64,000 bases of DNA from a bacterium (GCA_023663725.1 JAMPGX010000016.1:1-64000), one strand, 5' to 3'. Shown: positions 53,734 through 61,480, numbered from the stretch's first letter. A program made the numbers and translations. The notes: generated by a model from the letters alone, not told the origin.

Positions 53734-55092
53734 ATGAATCGTAAGGGCCGGATGGCTGTAACGGCGTTTCTTTTGGGCTTGCTGCTTTTTGCCGGGTGCG
53801 GCAGGAGGGCAGAGGGAAACGGAGAACTGTCAACTGAGGGAATAGAGCAAGTGGAGGAGTCAGAGAAGCACTTCGAGTATGATGACCGCAAGCTATATCC
53901 CCATTTCTATGAGGGGATAAATGTGCCTGAGAGGGTTGTTAGTGAAGAGCAGGCCAGGGCGGAGGGAAGGATGATCTTGACTCTGCAGGAGTCTCGTGCA
54001 AGCTCCTGGCTGATTGAGTCGGTCAAAGGCTTTAACAGACAGAGTACAGATTATTTTGTCATTCTCCAGCAGAGCGGTTGGGGACCTGAGAAAATCGATT
54101 GCATGGACCGAATGGCGGTGGAGATCATGGCGGGGAGAGGTCCGGATATGTTCACAGGCGATATGTTTGAGGTCAATGAAAGCATTCTCAAGAAGGGAAT
54201 TGTGGTAGACCTGTCTGCAGGGCTGGACGCCATGGGGATCACGGAGGAGGAGTACTTCCCTTCTGTAAGGGCATTGCAGATGGGGGATGCGGTTTATGGG
54301 GTGTGTCCTACTGCTCTCGTGGAGGGATACTGGATATTGGAATCGGTGTTGGGGAGCAGGGAAATGCCGGATATCGAAACACTGGTGGAGAAGCTCCTTG
54401 CCTATCCTGACCAGGATGCGGTTTGGAGGCCTTATGCAACTACTACGACAATTCTCTATTATCTGCTGGGTGGCTCGGAGGATATGTGGGGGATGATCGA
54501 CTGGGAGCAAGGGAAATGCGATTTCTCAGGGGATCTATTTGTCAAGATGCTTGAGATAGCCAAACGCTATGACGATCCAGAGGGGAAGAGCGAGGAGGGG
54601 ATAATGGGATTTTACAGGCCTTTAAACCTGGTGGGGGAATCGCTTGAGGAGGGGAAGGTGGAAATTGACTTTCTCTTTGATGACGGAAATTATCTTTTTT
54701 TCAGGCCGAGTTATTCGCTGATGTTGAACGCAAATTCGGACTCCAAGCATCTGGAGGGAGCCTGGGAATTTGTGAAATATATTTTGGGAGAAGAGGGGCA
54801 GGGATATTGTACATCCTTTCCCCCCGCCAACAAGGAAATGTGTAGGAGCTTCTATCAGTGGGTGTTGGACCTGATAGAAGAGGGGCAATCAGAAGTTGTG
54901 CTGACGGAGGAAATATTGGAGGAGGGAATGCATAGCACAGAACGAGGCCGCTACTTCCCTGTGCGCACCACCAAAATACTGGAAATCATCTGTGAGGAAG
55001 CCCAGTCCTTCACGGAGGGGGATAAGCCGCGGGAGGAGGTGTGCAGGCTGATTCAAAACAGGGTGCAGCTCTATCTGGATGAGACAAGATAA
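53734..55092 (+). CDS. Extracellular solute-binding-like lipoprotein, copy 2
   Basis: The 452-residue paralogue of the 51741 protein has the lipobox region LLGLLLFAGC and the same landmarks: SVKGFNRQSTDYFVILQQSG, EIMAGRGPDMFTGDMFEVNE, LMLNANSDSKHLEGAWEFVK and the C-terminal EAQSFTEGDKPREEVCRLI. The start was set at 53734 after GGGGAGTG, because the longer frame would run through the terminator hairpin. Divergence in the ligand-facing middle suggests the two copies bind different ligands or are drifting apart. Confidence 0.82.
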   Translation: MNRKGRMAVTAFLLGLLLFAGCGRRAEGNGELSTEGIEQVEESEKHFEYDDRKLYPHFYEGINVPERVVSEEQARAEGRMILTLQESRASSWLIESVKGFNRQSTDYFVILQQSGWGPEKIDCMDRMAVEIMAGRGPDMFTGDMFEVNESILKKGIVVDLSAGLDAMGITEEEYFPSVRALQMGDAVYGVCPTALVEGYWILESVLGSREMPDIETLVEKLLAYPDQDAVWRPYATTTTILYYLLGGSEDMWGMIDWEQGKCDFSGDLFVKMLEIAKRYDDPEGKSEEGIMGFYRPLNLVGESLEEGKVEIDFLFDDGNYLFFRPSYSLMLNANSDSKHLEGAWEFVKYILGEEGQGYCTSFPPANKEMCRSFYQWVLDLIEEGQSEVVLTEEILEEGMHSTERGRYFPVRTTKILEIICEEAQSFTEGDKPREEVCRLIQNRVQLYLDETR

Positions 55093-55103
55093 AAATTACC
55101 AAA

Positions 55104-55404
55104 ACAGGCGCTTGCATTTTGACAGTCAAACGCGTATAATAAGATCAATATCTGTAACAGGATAAAAAAATAACGGAGGAGATTTTGCATGTCGATTGTG
55201 TTTGTAACGGAGGAAAGCTGCAAGTAAATATTGCAGAGGGTTGTGTGTCCGCAGGCTTTGTGCGGCGTTGACACACTGGGAGTCTGCCCTCATTTCTGCC
55301 TTACAATGTGCCGACGTATATTTCCGAATGTGATAGAATGAGAGATTCAGGAGCATGGCTGTATGGTCATGCTCCTGTTGCAGTTCAGGGCGCTCTATGC
55401 CTTG
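55104..55404 (+). promoter_or_regulatory. Leader-like region with micro-ORF and hairpins
   Basis: TTGCAT, a 17-bp spacer and TATAAT (55112-55140) form a promoter at the end of duplication unit 2. A 12-codon frame, MSIVFVTEESCK, starts at 55189 behind a strong GGAGGAG site. Hairpins follow: GTGTGTCCGCA / TGCG-GACACAC (about 55240-55274) and GGAGCATG / CATGCTCC (about 55350-55377). A terminator closes the unit at 55405. This looks like an attenuator leader or a tiny transcript, but I cannot assign it. Confidence 0.45.
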
Positions 55405-55451
55405 AGACCATGGAACATGTCTGTAAGACGGGGATTCCATGGTCTTTTTTT
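55405..55451 (+). terminator. Strong intrinsic terminator upstream of the ABC operon
   Basis: An 11-bp perfect stem (AGACCATGGAA 55405-55415, TTCCATGGTCT 55435-55445) is followed by an unbroken T-run. Confidence 0.8.
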
Positions 55452-55602
55452 GCGCATAGGTTTGCCGCTGTCACACGCAATAACGCGGAAAAGTATTGAA
55501 CGGTTCCGCAAGAGTTGACTGCAGGCGGATTATTGTCATGGGCAGGGATAGATAAAAAGAGGAAAAATTGCAAGCGCACTTGCAATATGCGGAGGAATAG
55601 CA

Positions 55603-56526
55603 ATGAATCAATACGGTACAGGAACTATCATTATGGAGGCCAGAGATCTGTGCAAGACCTACCGGCGCTTCAAAAAGAAAGAGGGACTTCGGGGCAGCAT
55701 TACCGGGCTGTTCCACAGAGAGTATGAGGAGAAGGCGGCGGTGAGCCATATGGACCTGCAAGTGCAGGAGGGAGAATTCATCGGTCTGATCGGCCCCAAT
55801 GGAGCGGGCAAGACCACATTGATCAAGCTGCTGACTGGGATCATTGCGCCCACATCGGGGGAACTGACGGTGTTAGGCCACACGCCAAGCCAGCGAAAGG
55901 ACGCTTTTAAAAAGCAGTATGCCGTAGTCATGGGACAGAAAAGTCAATTGTTTTTTGAACTGACGGTAAACGATATTCTGCGTCTGTTTCAGGCGATCTA
56001 TGAGATTCCTCAACGGGAATATGAAGAAAACAAGCGTTACTTTATGGAACTGTTTCAGGTGGAGGAGCTGATGGATGTGCAGGTGCGCACTTTATCGCTG
56101 GGAGAGCGCATGAAGATGGAGTTGATGGTGGCACTGCTGCATAATCCCAGAGTACTCTTTCTGGATGAGCCAACCATAGGGTTGGACGCTATCGCGTCCC
56201 ATCAGATTCGCAGTTTTTTGCGGGAGATCAACAGGGAGAAGCGCACTACGATCCTGTTGACCAGCCACTATGTGGAGGATATTCAGATGCTGTGCGACCG
56301 TGCGGTGGTGGTGAGCCATGGAAGAAAGTTCTACGACGGTGGTGCAGCGGAGCTTTTTGAGCGATACCGGCTACAGCAGGATGAGGATATGGGGGTTGTG
56401 ATGGAGCGGATCTATCGGCATGGAGATGCGGCGTGGCAAAAGGAACTGTCTCAAGACGGAGGGCGACAGTCGGGGGATGGGATTTTGTCCGAAAGAGAGG
56501 GGGATGACGATGGGAATCCTATTTAG
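55603..56526 (+). CDS. ABC-2 type transporter ATP-binding protein
   Basis: The 307-residue ATPase has Walker A GPNGAGKTT (near residue 64), Q-loop region AVVMGQKSQL, signature LSLGERMKMEL (near 166), Walker B RVLFLDEPTIGLD and the switch His in LLTSHYVED. The N-terminal extension KTYRRFKKKEGLRGSITGLF and the motif IGLDAIASHQIR are typical of the COG4586 type, which pairs with two dissimilar permeases of the COG3694/COG4587 type. These are exporters of uncertain substrate, linked in some bacteria to drug or dye resistance. The start follows GGAGGAATAGCA. It overlaps the next gene by 17 bp. Confidence 0.9.
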   Translation: MNQYGTGTIIMEARDLCKTYRRFKKKEGLRGSITGLFHREYEEKAAVSHMDLQVQEGEFIGLIGPNGAGKTTLIKLLTGIIAPTSGELTVLGHTPSQRKDAFKKQYAVVMGQKSQLFFELTVNDILRLFQAIYEIPQREYEENKRYFMELFQVEELMDVQVRTLSLGERMKMELMVALLHNPRVLFLDEPTIGLDAIASHQIRSFLREINREKRTTILLTSHYVEDIQMLCDRAVVVSHGRKFYDGGAAELFERYRLQQDEDMGVVMERIYRHGDAAWQKELSQDGGRQSGDGILSEREGDDDGNPI

Positions 56527-57316
56527 AAAGTACCGCGAGGTGGCAAAGGTACATCTGAAAAGTCAGCTTGCCTGGCGGATGGACGTATTTTTTCAGATGT
56601 TTTTTACCGTTGGACGCATTCTGTTTGCCTATCTGCTCTGGAAGGTGATCTTGGGGGAGGGCAAGACGGTGGCTGGATTTGGTTTTGACGATATGTTGTC
56701 CTATTCCCTTTTCAGCTCCTTCCTCACTCAGCTTGATCTGTCTCAGGGGATCAGCGAGGAAATCCACAGCAGGATTCGAGGTGGCACGTTCTCGAAATAT
56801 ATGGTGTTGCCTGTGAATACAGAAGGGTATTTTCTGGCCATGGAGGTTGGAGTAGTATTGTTCTATCTGTTTTTTGACTTTGTGGCGGCCTTTGTATGGG
56901 CGCTGGTCTTTGGCATCCGGCTGCAGGTGGTTGGAGACGCGAGGATACTACTGTGCACAGCTCTGATGGTGATACTGGGGCTCGTCTTCATGGTACAACT
57001 CAATTACTATCTGGGTGTGCTGACACTAAAATATCAGGGAATAGGCACTTTTTTGATGATAAAAAACAATTTGATGGCTCTGGTGACCGGCAGCATTGTA
57101 CCTTTGGCGTTGCTGCCAGAGACGGTGGTGGAGGTGATGCGTCTGTTGCCCTTCTATTATGTGACGTATCTGCCATCCATGCTGCTGCTGGGCAGATGTC
57201 AGGAGGAGGCCGCAACCGGACTTATAGCGCTGACACTGTGGTGTGTGGCGCTACAGGTTCTGATCCATGTGACATGGGAGAGCTACAGTAGAAGGTATGA
57301 CGGAGTGGGAATATAG
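56510..57316 (+). CDS. ABC-2 type transporter permease, first subunit
   Basis: The 268-residue protein has six hydrophobic segments and the N-terminal ILFRKYREVAKVHLKSQLAW typical of ABC-2 family permeases of this operon type. Internal landmarks are ISEEIHSRIRGGTFSKYMVL, resembling the G-x-ls-x-yLl motif of the family, and LLPFYYVTYLPSMLLLG near the C-terminus. The start at 56510 was preferred because AGAGGGGG lies 6-7 bases upstream; an ATG two codons earlier is too close to it. It would form the membrane pore together with the next gene. Confidence 0.85.
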   Translation: MGILFRKYREVAKVHLKSQLAWRMDVFFQMFFTVGRILFAYLLWKVILGEGKTVAGFGFDDMLSYSLFSSFLTQLDLSQGISEEIHSRIRGGTFSKYMVLPVNTEGYFLAMEVGVVLFYLFFDFVAAFVWALVFGIRLQVVGDARILLCTALMVILGLVFMVQLNYYLGVLTLKYQGIGTFLMIKNNLMALVTGSIVPLALLPETVVEVMRLLPFYYVTYLPSMLLLGRCQEEAATGLIALTLWCVALQVLIHVTWESYSRRYDGVGI

Positions 57317-57369
57317 GGGGAGAAGGAATTGTTCGCTGAAGCGGGCAGGCGATATGCGGAGGTATAAAC

Positions 57370-58209
57370 ATGAAAAATAGAGACAATACAGTTACAAATA
57401 CGGGCGTTATATTTATGGGCGCCAGGAGGTGTGGCAGGTTTGGCAGATACCTGCGTATTCTTAGGGAACTGGTGCGGCTTCGGATGCAGCGGCTTATGGT
57501 ATTCAGGTTGGATTTTCTGGCCCCTTTCTTCGTGGACGGAAGCCTGTTTGTTGTACAGCTCCTTGTATTTGAAGCAATCTATGGCAATGTGGAGCTCGTC
57601 GGAACCTGGGACAGAGGAGCTATGCTGGTATATATCGGAAGCTTTTCCCTGTTAAACGGGTTGAGCATGTGCCTGTGCTTTTTTGGGGTAGCCAGTATTC
57701 CGGAGAAGATCAGGAGCGGAGAGCTGGACTTATATCTGACCAAACCGGTGAGTCCGCTCTTTCGTTTGACCTTTGAGCAGGTCAATCCGGGTTCCGTACC
57801 GCTGATCGCCATGAGTCTGTGCATTATCGGTTACGGCATATGGACTGGCGGAATGCGGCCCGCGGGCGGACAGGTGGGAGTCTATCTGCTGTGGATGCTG
57901 CTGATGGCAATCCTGTACTATGACATGGAGGTGCTGATGCGCAGCCTGTCCTTCTTTGTGATGTCTACTGCCCGAGTGGACCAACTGGAGGAGGTCTGCC
58001 TGGAGCTGTGCATGAAATTGCCGGGGACTGCGCTTTACGGTGTATATAAGCTGCTTTTCTACTGTCTGCTGCCCTACGGAATCATGGCTACGGTGCCGGT
58101 GCAGAGTCTGATCGGTGAGTTGACTTGGGCGGGAGGATTGTGGGCGATAGGAATTGTGGCGGCGTTCAGTCTGCTGACGGCGCTGACTGTAGGTTCCCGG
58201 AATAAATGA
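57370..58209 (+). CDS. ABC-2 type transporter permease, second subunit
   Basis: The 279-residue protein has about six hydrophobic segments and the family motif ASIPEKIRSGELDLYLTKPVSPLF (given in parts: SIPEKIRSGELDLYL, TKPVSPLF). The presence of two different permeases with one ATPase matches the three-gene export operon type. GGAGGTA precedes the ATG. The 53-bp gap to the first permease gene suggests one transcript. A terminator follows at 58312. Confidence 0.85.
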   Translation: MKNRDNTVTNTGVIFMGARRCGRFGRYLRILRELVRLRMQRLMVFRLDFLAPFFVDGSLFVVQLLVFEAIYGNVELVGTWDRGAMLVYIGSFSLLNGLSMCLCFFGVASIPEKIRSGELDLYLTKPVSPLFRLTFEQVNPGSVPLIAMSLCIIGYGIWTGGMRPAGGQVGVYLLWMLLMAILYYDMEVLMRSLSFFVMSTARVDQLEEVCLELCMKLPGTALYGVYKLLFYCLLPYGIMATVPVQSLIGELTWAGGLWAIGIVAAFSLLTALTVGSRNK

Positions 58210-58496
58210 CAAAAAGGCAGTTTGAGGCGGGACGCGGTGTGACAAGGTGGGAAATGGCGGGAAACGCCGGAAAAACAAGGGATATAGCGAATCTTCTAGG
58301 GATAAAGTAAAGCATCATTGACAGCTATTCTGAGAATAAGCGGTCAAGATGCTTTTTTGTGTCTTAGGAAGGGAGGGAAGTAGAGAAAATGCCTGGAAAC
58401 ATTGAAATTACAGCATTTTTGTTCTCTACTCCCCTCAAAGGTTGGTTGTGAGGTTATTATATACCAAGGATAGATTTTTGAAAAGAGCCTAAACGT
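58210..58496 (+). terminator. Intergenic region with terminator after the ABC operon
   Basis: GCATCATTGAC (58312-58322) pairs imperfectly with GTCAAGATGC (58343-58352), followed by six T residues. A second inverted repeat, AGTAGAGAA-ATGC with GCAT-TTCTCTACT (about 58380-58431), follows and could be a phage-independent repeat or a second hairpin. No gene is visible. Confidence 0.65.
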
Positions 58497-58764
58497 TGTA
58501 ACGCGGCGTTATTGCGTTACTAATGCGCAGATGTCCAAGTATGTATAATATGGGAAGATGCCCATAAAATCAAGGTTTAACGCAAGTAACGCTTTAAAAG
58601 AGGAGCGTTATTTTTGCGTTTGAAAGAAACGATGTATAGCCTATTTACCCTCCAAAGCAAAGTGACAAAATGACATCATTCATAATGGGTTGTCACTTTG
58701 GCGTATTTATGGGGAAAACAGCTATTTTTAGGGAAGTGTTTTCCTCCAAAGCAAAGTGACAAAA
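58497..58764. repeat. Candidate transposase-binding repeats at the left end
   Basis: Motifs of the type GCGTTATTGCGTTA occur at about 58508-58522, in inverted form (AACGCAAGTAACGC) at about 58580-58593, and loosely at about 58606-58620. A second pair, CCTCCAAAGCAAAGTGACAA, is repeated directly at 58649-58668 and 58743-58762. Its inverse TGTCACTTTGG lies at 58691-58701. Multiple end-proximal sites are expected for MuA-like transposases. Confidence 0.5.
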
Positions 58765-58798
58765 ACAGGGTTACAAGTAACCCAAAAGAACAGAAAAA

Positions 58799-59200
58799 TC
58801 AACCCGCCATTGTATTATTATCTGTGCTTGTTGAATGGGATGATGTTGCAGTGGTCTTTCTTGCCTCATGTATTTTTTGAAGCTTAAGCTCTAGTATTTT
58901 TATAAGTTCGTTCTGTTCATCTTCTGGCAACATGCGAAATCCATTTACGAGGGTTTCCTCTTTGTTTTCTAAGATTATTGCGGTATCAGAAATCGAAGAT
59001 TCGCCGGTAAGAATCCAGTCTATCGAACAGTTTAATATCTTTGAAAGTTCAAGTAAAGCTATTGCAGAAGGAAGATATTTTCCATTTTCGATACAACTCA
59101 AATTTCCGGAAGAAATGCTTGTTTCTTCCTGGATCCGTGTTTGAGTTATCTTTAGCTCCTTTCGTCGCTCTTTTATTCGTTGGCCAATCATATTTTCCAT
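58799..59200 (-). CDS. XRE family transcriptional regulator (prophage repressor)
   Basis: The 133-residue protein has an N-terminal HTH (IGQRIKERRKELKITQTRIQ, SSGNLSCIENGKYLPSAIAL, residues ~5-62), and a C-terminal part ending in a Ser/Thr-rich tail (ATSSHSTSTDNNTMAG). It is transcribed leftward, opposite to the early genes. With an operator pair just upstream of its own start it fits the lysogeny repressor of the Mu-like element. CGGAGG precedes the ATG. It has no peptidase domain, so induction would not be by RecA-type self-cleavage. Confidence 0.85.
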   Translation of the reverse strand: MENMIGQRIKERRKELKITQTRIQEETSISSGNLSCIENGKYLPSAIALLELSKILNCSIDWILTGESSISDTAIILENKEETLVNGFRMLPEDEQNELIKILELKLQKIHEARKTTATSSHSTSTDNNTMAG

Positions 59201-59224
59201 TTATGCCTCCGTTTCCCAAAGAAT

Positions 59225-59297
59225 TCTCATATATCTAAAATTAATCACAGAAATCTAAGAAAACAGGGTTGAAATTCTTAGATATATGAGATATACT
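59225..59297 (+). promoter_or_regulatory. Early promoter and inverted repressor operators
   Basis: TCTCATATATCTAA (59225-59238) and its exact reverse complement TTAGATATATGAGA (59278-59291) are 39 bp apart. The right one lies inside the spacer of a rightward promoter: TTGAAA (59269-59274), 17 bp, TATACT (59292-59297). A weaker copy, AAATCTAAGAA, lies between. Repressor binding would block early transcription. Confidence 0.75.
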
Positions 59298-59330
59298 ATT
59301 CTTCGCAAGGGGTTATTTATAACCCACTAA

Positions 59331-59675
59331 TCATATCAAAGAATCCAGAAAATCACAATAGCCGGAGTTCTCCAGCAAGAGGTTGTCGCCCGTGTCAGGG
59401 CACAGGATGAAAATACAGTCAGGGTTAAACTTCGGGTTACAGGTTGGGTGTGCTTTTCGGTTGCCGCCAAAAAAGTACAAGTATTAACGCATGGTCATGT
59501 GTTGGAATTCTCCCGTCTGGTTGACAGTGGCGTTCAAGTGGTATTTACGATCCGTATATTGTGAGGGTGCGCAATACTCGTATGTATCCGCGTCGTCAGC
59601 CTGGACGTGGGAGACCAGCTCCCATTTAATGGGTTAATGGTTTATCCCAGTATTTGCGAAAGGTTTCAGTTTCAT
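59331..59675 (-). pseudogene. 115-codon frame interrupted by two in-frame UAA codons
   Basis: On the minus strand an ATG at 59675 lies behind a near-complete Shine-Dalgarno (AAGGAGGTGATC). The frame reads MKLKPFANTGINH, UAA, then PIKWELVSHVQADDADTYEY and on to FQHMTMR, UAA, YLYFFGGNRKAHPTCNPKFN, and ends FILCPDTGDNLLLENSGYCD with FLDSLI and UGA at 59331. The UAA codons are at codons 14 and 65. The rest looks like ordinary protein. It is most simply a pseudogene; CAA to TAA changes would explain both stops. The complementary plus frame (59331-59564) lacks a start codon. Confidence 0.45.
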
Positions 59676-59854
59676 GGAGATCACCTCCTTCCGGGGTGAA
59701 ATCCCTGACTGGTTTTCTTTTTTAACTAATTGTACCACACAAATATCAAAAGGTCTAAGGATTTTCAAGAACCGGCAATCGCTGGAAAGGATAAGTCGCC
59801 CGAATCAGGGCATTTAAGGGGATACTCAGATATGAGGAAAGGGAGAAAAAAGGT
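59676..59854. other. Spacer before the early prophage genes
   Basis: It contains a minus-strand promoter-like TACAAT near 59735-59740, and at about 59775-59805 a second short copy of the end of the interrupted minus-strand frame (CPDSGD versus CPDTGD; shared TCGCCCG and CAGGGCA). No gene is evident. Confidence 0.35.
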
Positions 59855-60184
59855 ATGGCAGGGATCAGAGAGATTGCAAGGGATTATAAGGATGAGATCA
59901 TGGACGGCATCGCATGGGTAGCGATCTGGAAGACGGGCAGAGCCTGGAACGCGAGATCCTTCTGGCTGGATGGAGAGGACAAAATTGGAGCCGATGAGAT
60001 TGGCGACGCCCAGAGGATCGTTGCAGAAGACCCCAATGCAGTATTCATTAATGAATATGAGTGCGCACATATGGGAGACGGAACCCAGGAGGATATCGTG
60101 GCGGGAATCAGGTTTCATTATGGGAATGGATACAACATGTTGGCGTTCTGGCTAGAAGAAGAAACAGAAAAGGTGGTGGCATAA
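59855..60184 (+). CDS. Hypothetical prophage early protein
   Basis: A 109-residue soluble acidic protein of unknown function (begins MAGIREIARDYKDEIMDGIA). Aromatic-rich stretches WVAIWKTGRAWNARSFWLDG and NMLAFWLEEE suggest a compact fold. AAAAAAGGT before the ATG is a modest ribosome site. It is the first of a series of small rightward genes preceding the transposase in the Mu-like element. Confidence 0.6.
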   Translation: MAGIREIARDYKDEIMDGIAWVAIWKTGRAWNARSFWLDGEDKIGADEIGDAQRIVAEDPNAVFINEYECAHMGDGTQEDIVAGIRFHYGNGYNMLAFWLEEETEKVVA

Positions 60185-60225
60185 TAACTGGTATGACACA
60201 GGATCAGTGCATAAGGAGGTGTGAA

Positions 60226-60453
60226 ATGGACTGTAGAAACTGTGGACAGATGAAGTTATTCCGGCGAATGGGCGGTGGCAAAGCAGAATGCTATTGCTGC
60301 CATGAAAAAGCGGAAATGTATGGTTCCAAGCCTGGCCTTATCTGTCTGGCGGATAATAAGGGAGCCCCAAGGATCAAATCTCATCCCAGGTGGTGCCCGC
60401 TACGCACAGCCAAGGCGAAGAAAAATAAGGAGGGCAAGAACAGCTATGGGTGA
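60226..60453 (+). CDS. Small cysteine-rich zinc-ribbon-like prophage protein
   Basis: This 75-residue protein has paired cysteines MDCRNCGQMK and ECYCCHEKAE and further Cys near 40 and 54, so it may bind zinc through a C-x2-C / C-x-C-C set. It is very basic at its C-terminus (RTAKAKKNKEGKN). AAGGAGGTG precedes the ATG at 60226 exactly at the expected spacing. Its stop lies inside the next gene. Function unknown. Confidence 0.65.
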   Translation: MDCRNCGQMKLFRRMGGGKAECYCCHEKAEMYGSKPGLICLADNKGAPRIKSHPRWCPLRTAKAKKNKEGKNSYG

Positions 60454-60577
60454 GACAGATATGAAGGAACGCCTGCTGTCGGAGATCACGGCCATGTTCG
60501 CGCAGCAGATGGAACCGGAGCGGGTGAGGGAAATAAAGGTATTGAGGACACCCGCCTACATGGGATTATTGGTATAA
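60446..60577 (+). CDS. Small hypothetical prophage protein
   Basis: A 43-residue frame starting at 60446 (begins MGETDMKERLLSEITAMFAQ), overlapping the end of the Cys-rich gene by 8 bp with AAGGAGGG upstream. It appears helical and acidic. Small size makes the call tentative, but ribosome site and tight packing support translation. Confidence 0.5.
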   Translation: MGETDMKERLLSEITAMFAQQMEPERVREIKVLRTPAYMGLLV

Positions 60578-60593
60578 ACAGGAAGGAGACAAC

Positions 60594-61058
60594 ATGGTAA
60601 AGGAAGAGTTTCAAGATATGATTGGACAGATCATATCCGATCAGGACTATGAGATCATTAATACGGTTTATAATTTTCATCCGTCAGTAAATGAGGTATC
60701 CGGCAAGGAGGAGGTGGCGGAGCTGTATAAGAGCTTTGGCCTAGCCATATTTTATGACTTGCTCCCGCGGGCGGAAAGGAACTGTGAACTGGAAAGACAG
60801 TTACATCGTGCTCAGGAAAAGGTAGAACACATAAAGCAGGTGATGATGGAACTGGCTCATGGCAGCATCCCAGTTGGGGAAGATGCTGTCATGGAAGTAC
60901 AGGAGGAGCAAGGAGTTAAGGAGATGCTTAAGGTAATAGATGATATGCTAACCCAATATTTAGGTGACCCGCATACAACAGAAGCATGTAAAAAGCGCAG
61001 GAAACTTGGTATGGTAAGGCGTATTGAGGAAATCTATAAGAATGCCAATCAGGACTAA
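60594..61058 (+). CDS. Hypothetical prophage protein
   Basis: A 154-residue, mostly helical protein (begins MVKEEFQDMIGQIISDQDYE) with a coiled-coil-like middle (NCELERQLHRAQEKVEHIKQ) and a basic C-terminus. AAGGAGA precedes the ATG. It converges on the next, minus-strand gene; the two overlap by 4 bp at their ends. Function unknown. Confidence 0.65.
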   Translation: MVKEEFQDMIGQIISDQDYEIINTVYNFHPSVNEVSGKEEVAELYKSFGLAIFYDLLPRAERNCELERQLHRAQEKVEHIKQVMMELAHGSIPVGEDAVMEVQEEQGVKEMLKVIDDMLTQYLGDPHTTEACKKRRKLGMVRRIEEIYKNANQD

Positions 61059-61354
61059 GGTTTATTTATAAGACTCTGGACTTGGATATCAGTATGTTGT
61101 TCAAGCCAAGGAACCAGTTCTATCAGAAACCGGTACAGAGTGTCACAAGTCATTTCGGCGCAATGCTCATAAGTTTCCAAGCAGCATTCTACCACGGCAC
61201 GCTGGCTGTCCATACCGAGTTCGTTGACATCAATAACATAGAGTGCCTCCAGTTTCTCACGCAGGTCTTCCAGATCCTGTCGGTTGGCCTCATAGATTTT
61301 TTTACGTGCAGAGTTTATAAGCGTTTCAAAATTTATTTCAGTTATTTTTTCCAT
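61055..61354 (-). CDS. Hypothetical prophage protein on the opposite strand
   Basis: A 99-residue helical protein (begins MEKITEINFETLINSARKKI) encoded against the early genes, with AAAGGAGGGA upstream of its ATG. It contains a DLREKLEALYVIDVNELGMD stretch and two cysteine-containing helices. A single reversed gene in an early block is often a moron or accessory gene; that reading is inference. Confidence 0.6.
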   Translation of the reverse strand: MEKITEINFETLINSARKKIYEANRQDLEDLREKLEALYVIDVNELGMDSQRAVVECCLETYEHCAEMTCDTLYRFLIELVPWLEQHTDIQVQSLINKP

Positions 61355-61480
61355 AGGGCAGTCCCTCCTTTTATGTCCATCATATCATAAAGGGAAAAGA
61401 TATGCCAGATAAGGAATCATGTGAATTATATGGGATGCCGCTATAGATATATTGGTGGCATAGAAAGGTGGAAGTTAGGA

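Larger units (their letters stand above)
53166..55139 (+). repeat. Tandem duplication unit 2
   Basis: Second ~1.97-kb unit with the same order as unit 1. The two lipoprotein genes end with near-identical nucleotide sequence (TACCAAAACAGGCGCTTGCA after both stops), and promoter, ribosome site and terminator are conserved, while the middle coding parts have diverged. Confidence 0.75.

Noticed and set aside
55112-55140. TTGACA followed by TATAAT 10 bp later
   Set aside because: The spacing is too short; the overlapping TTGCAT-N17-TATAAT is the usable promoter.
51741-58209. A complete sugar ABC importer formed by the lipoproteins and the downstream ABC genes
   Set aside because: The ATPase and both permeases are of the ABC-2 export type, separated by a terminator, and do not pair with family 1 binding proteins.
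59331-59564. Plus-strand frame encoding an OB-fold-like sequence (ITIAGVLQQEVVARVRAQDE)
   Set aside because: It has no start codon and is the codon-aligned mirror of the minus-strand frame, which has a strong ribosome site. I keep it only as the alternative reading.
59484-59675. Selenocysteine or programmed recoding at the in-frame stops
   Set aside because: The stops are UAA, not UGA, and no SECIS-like hairpin follows; decay is simpler.
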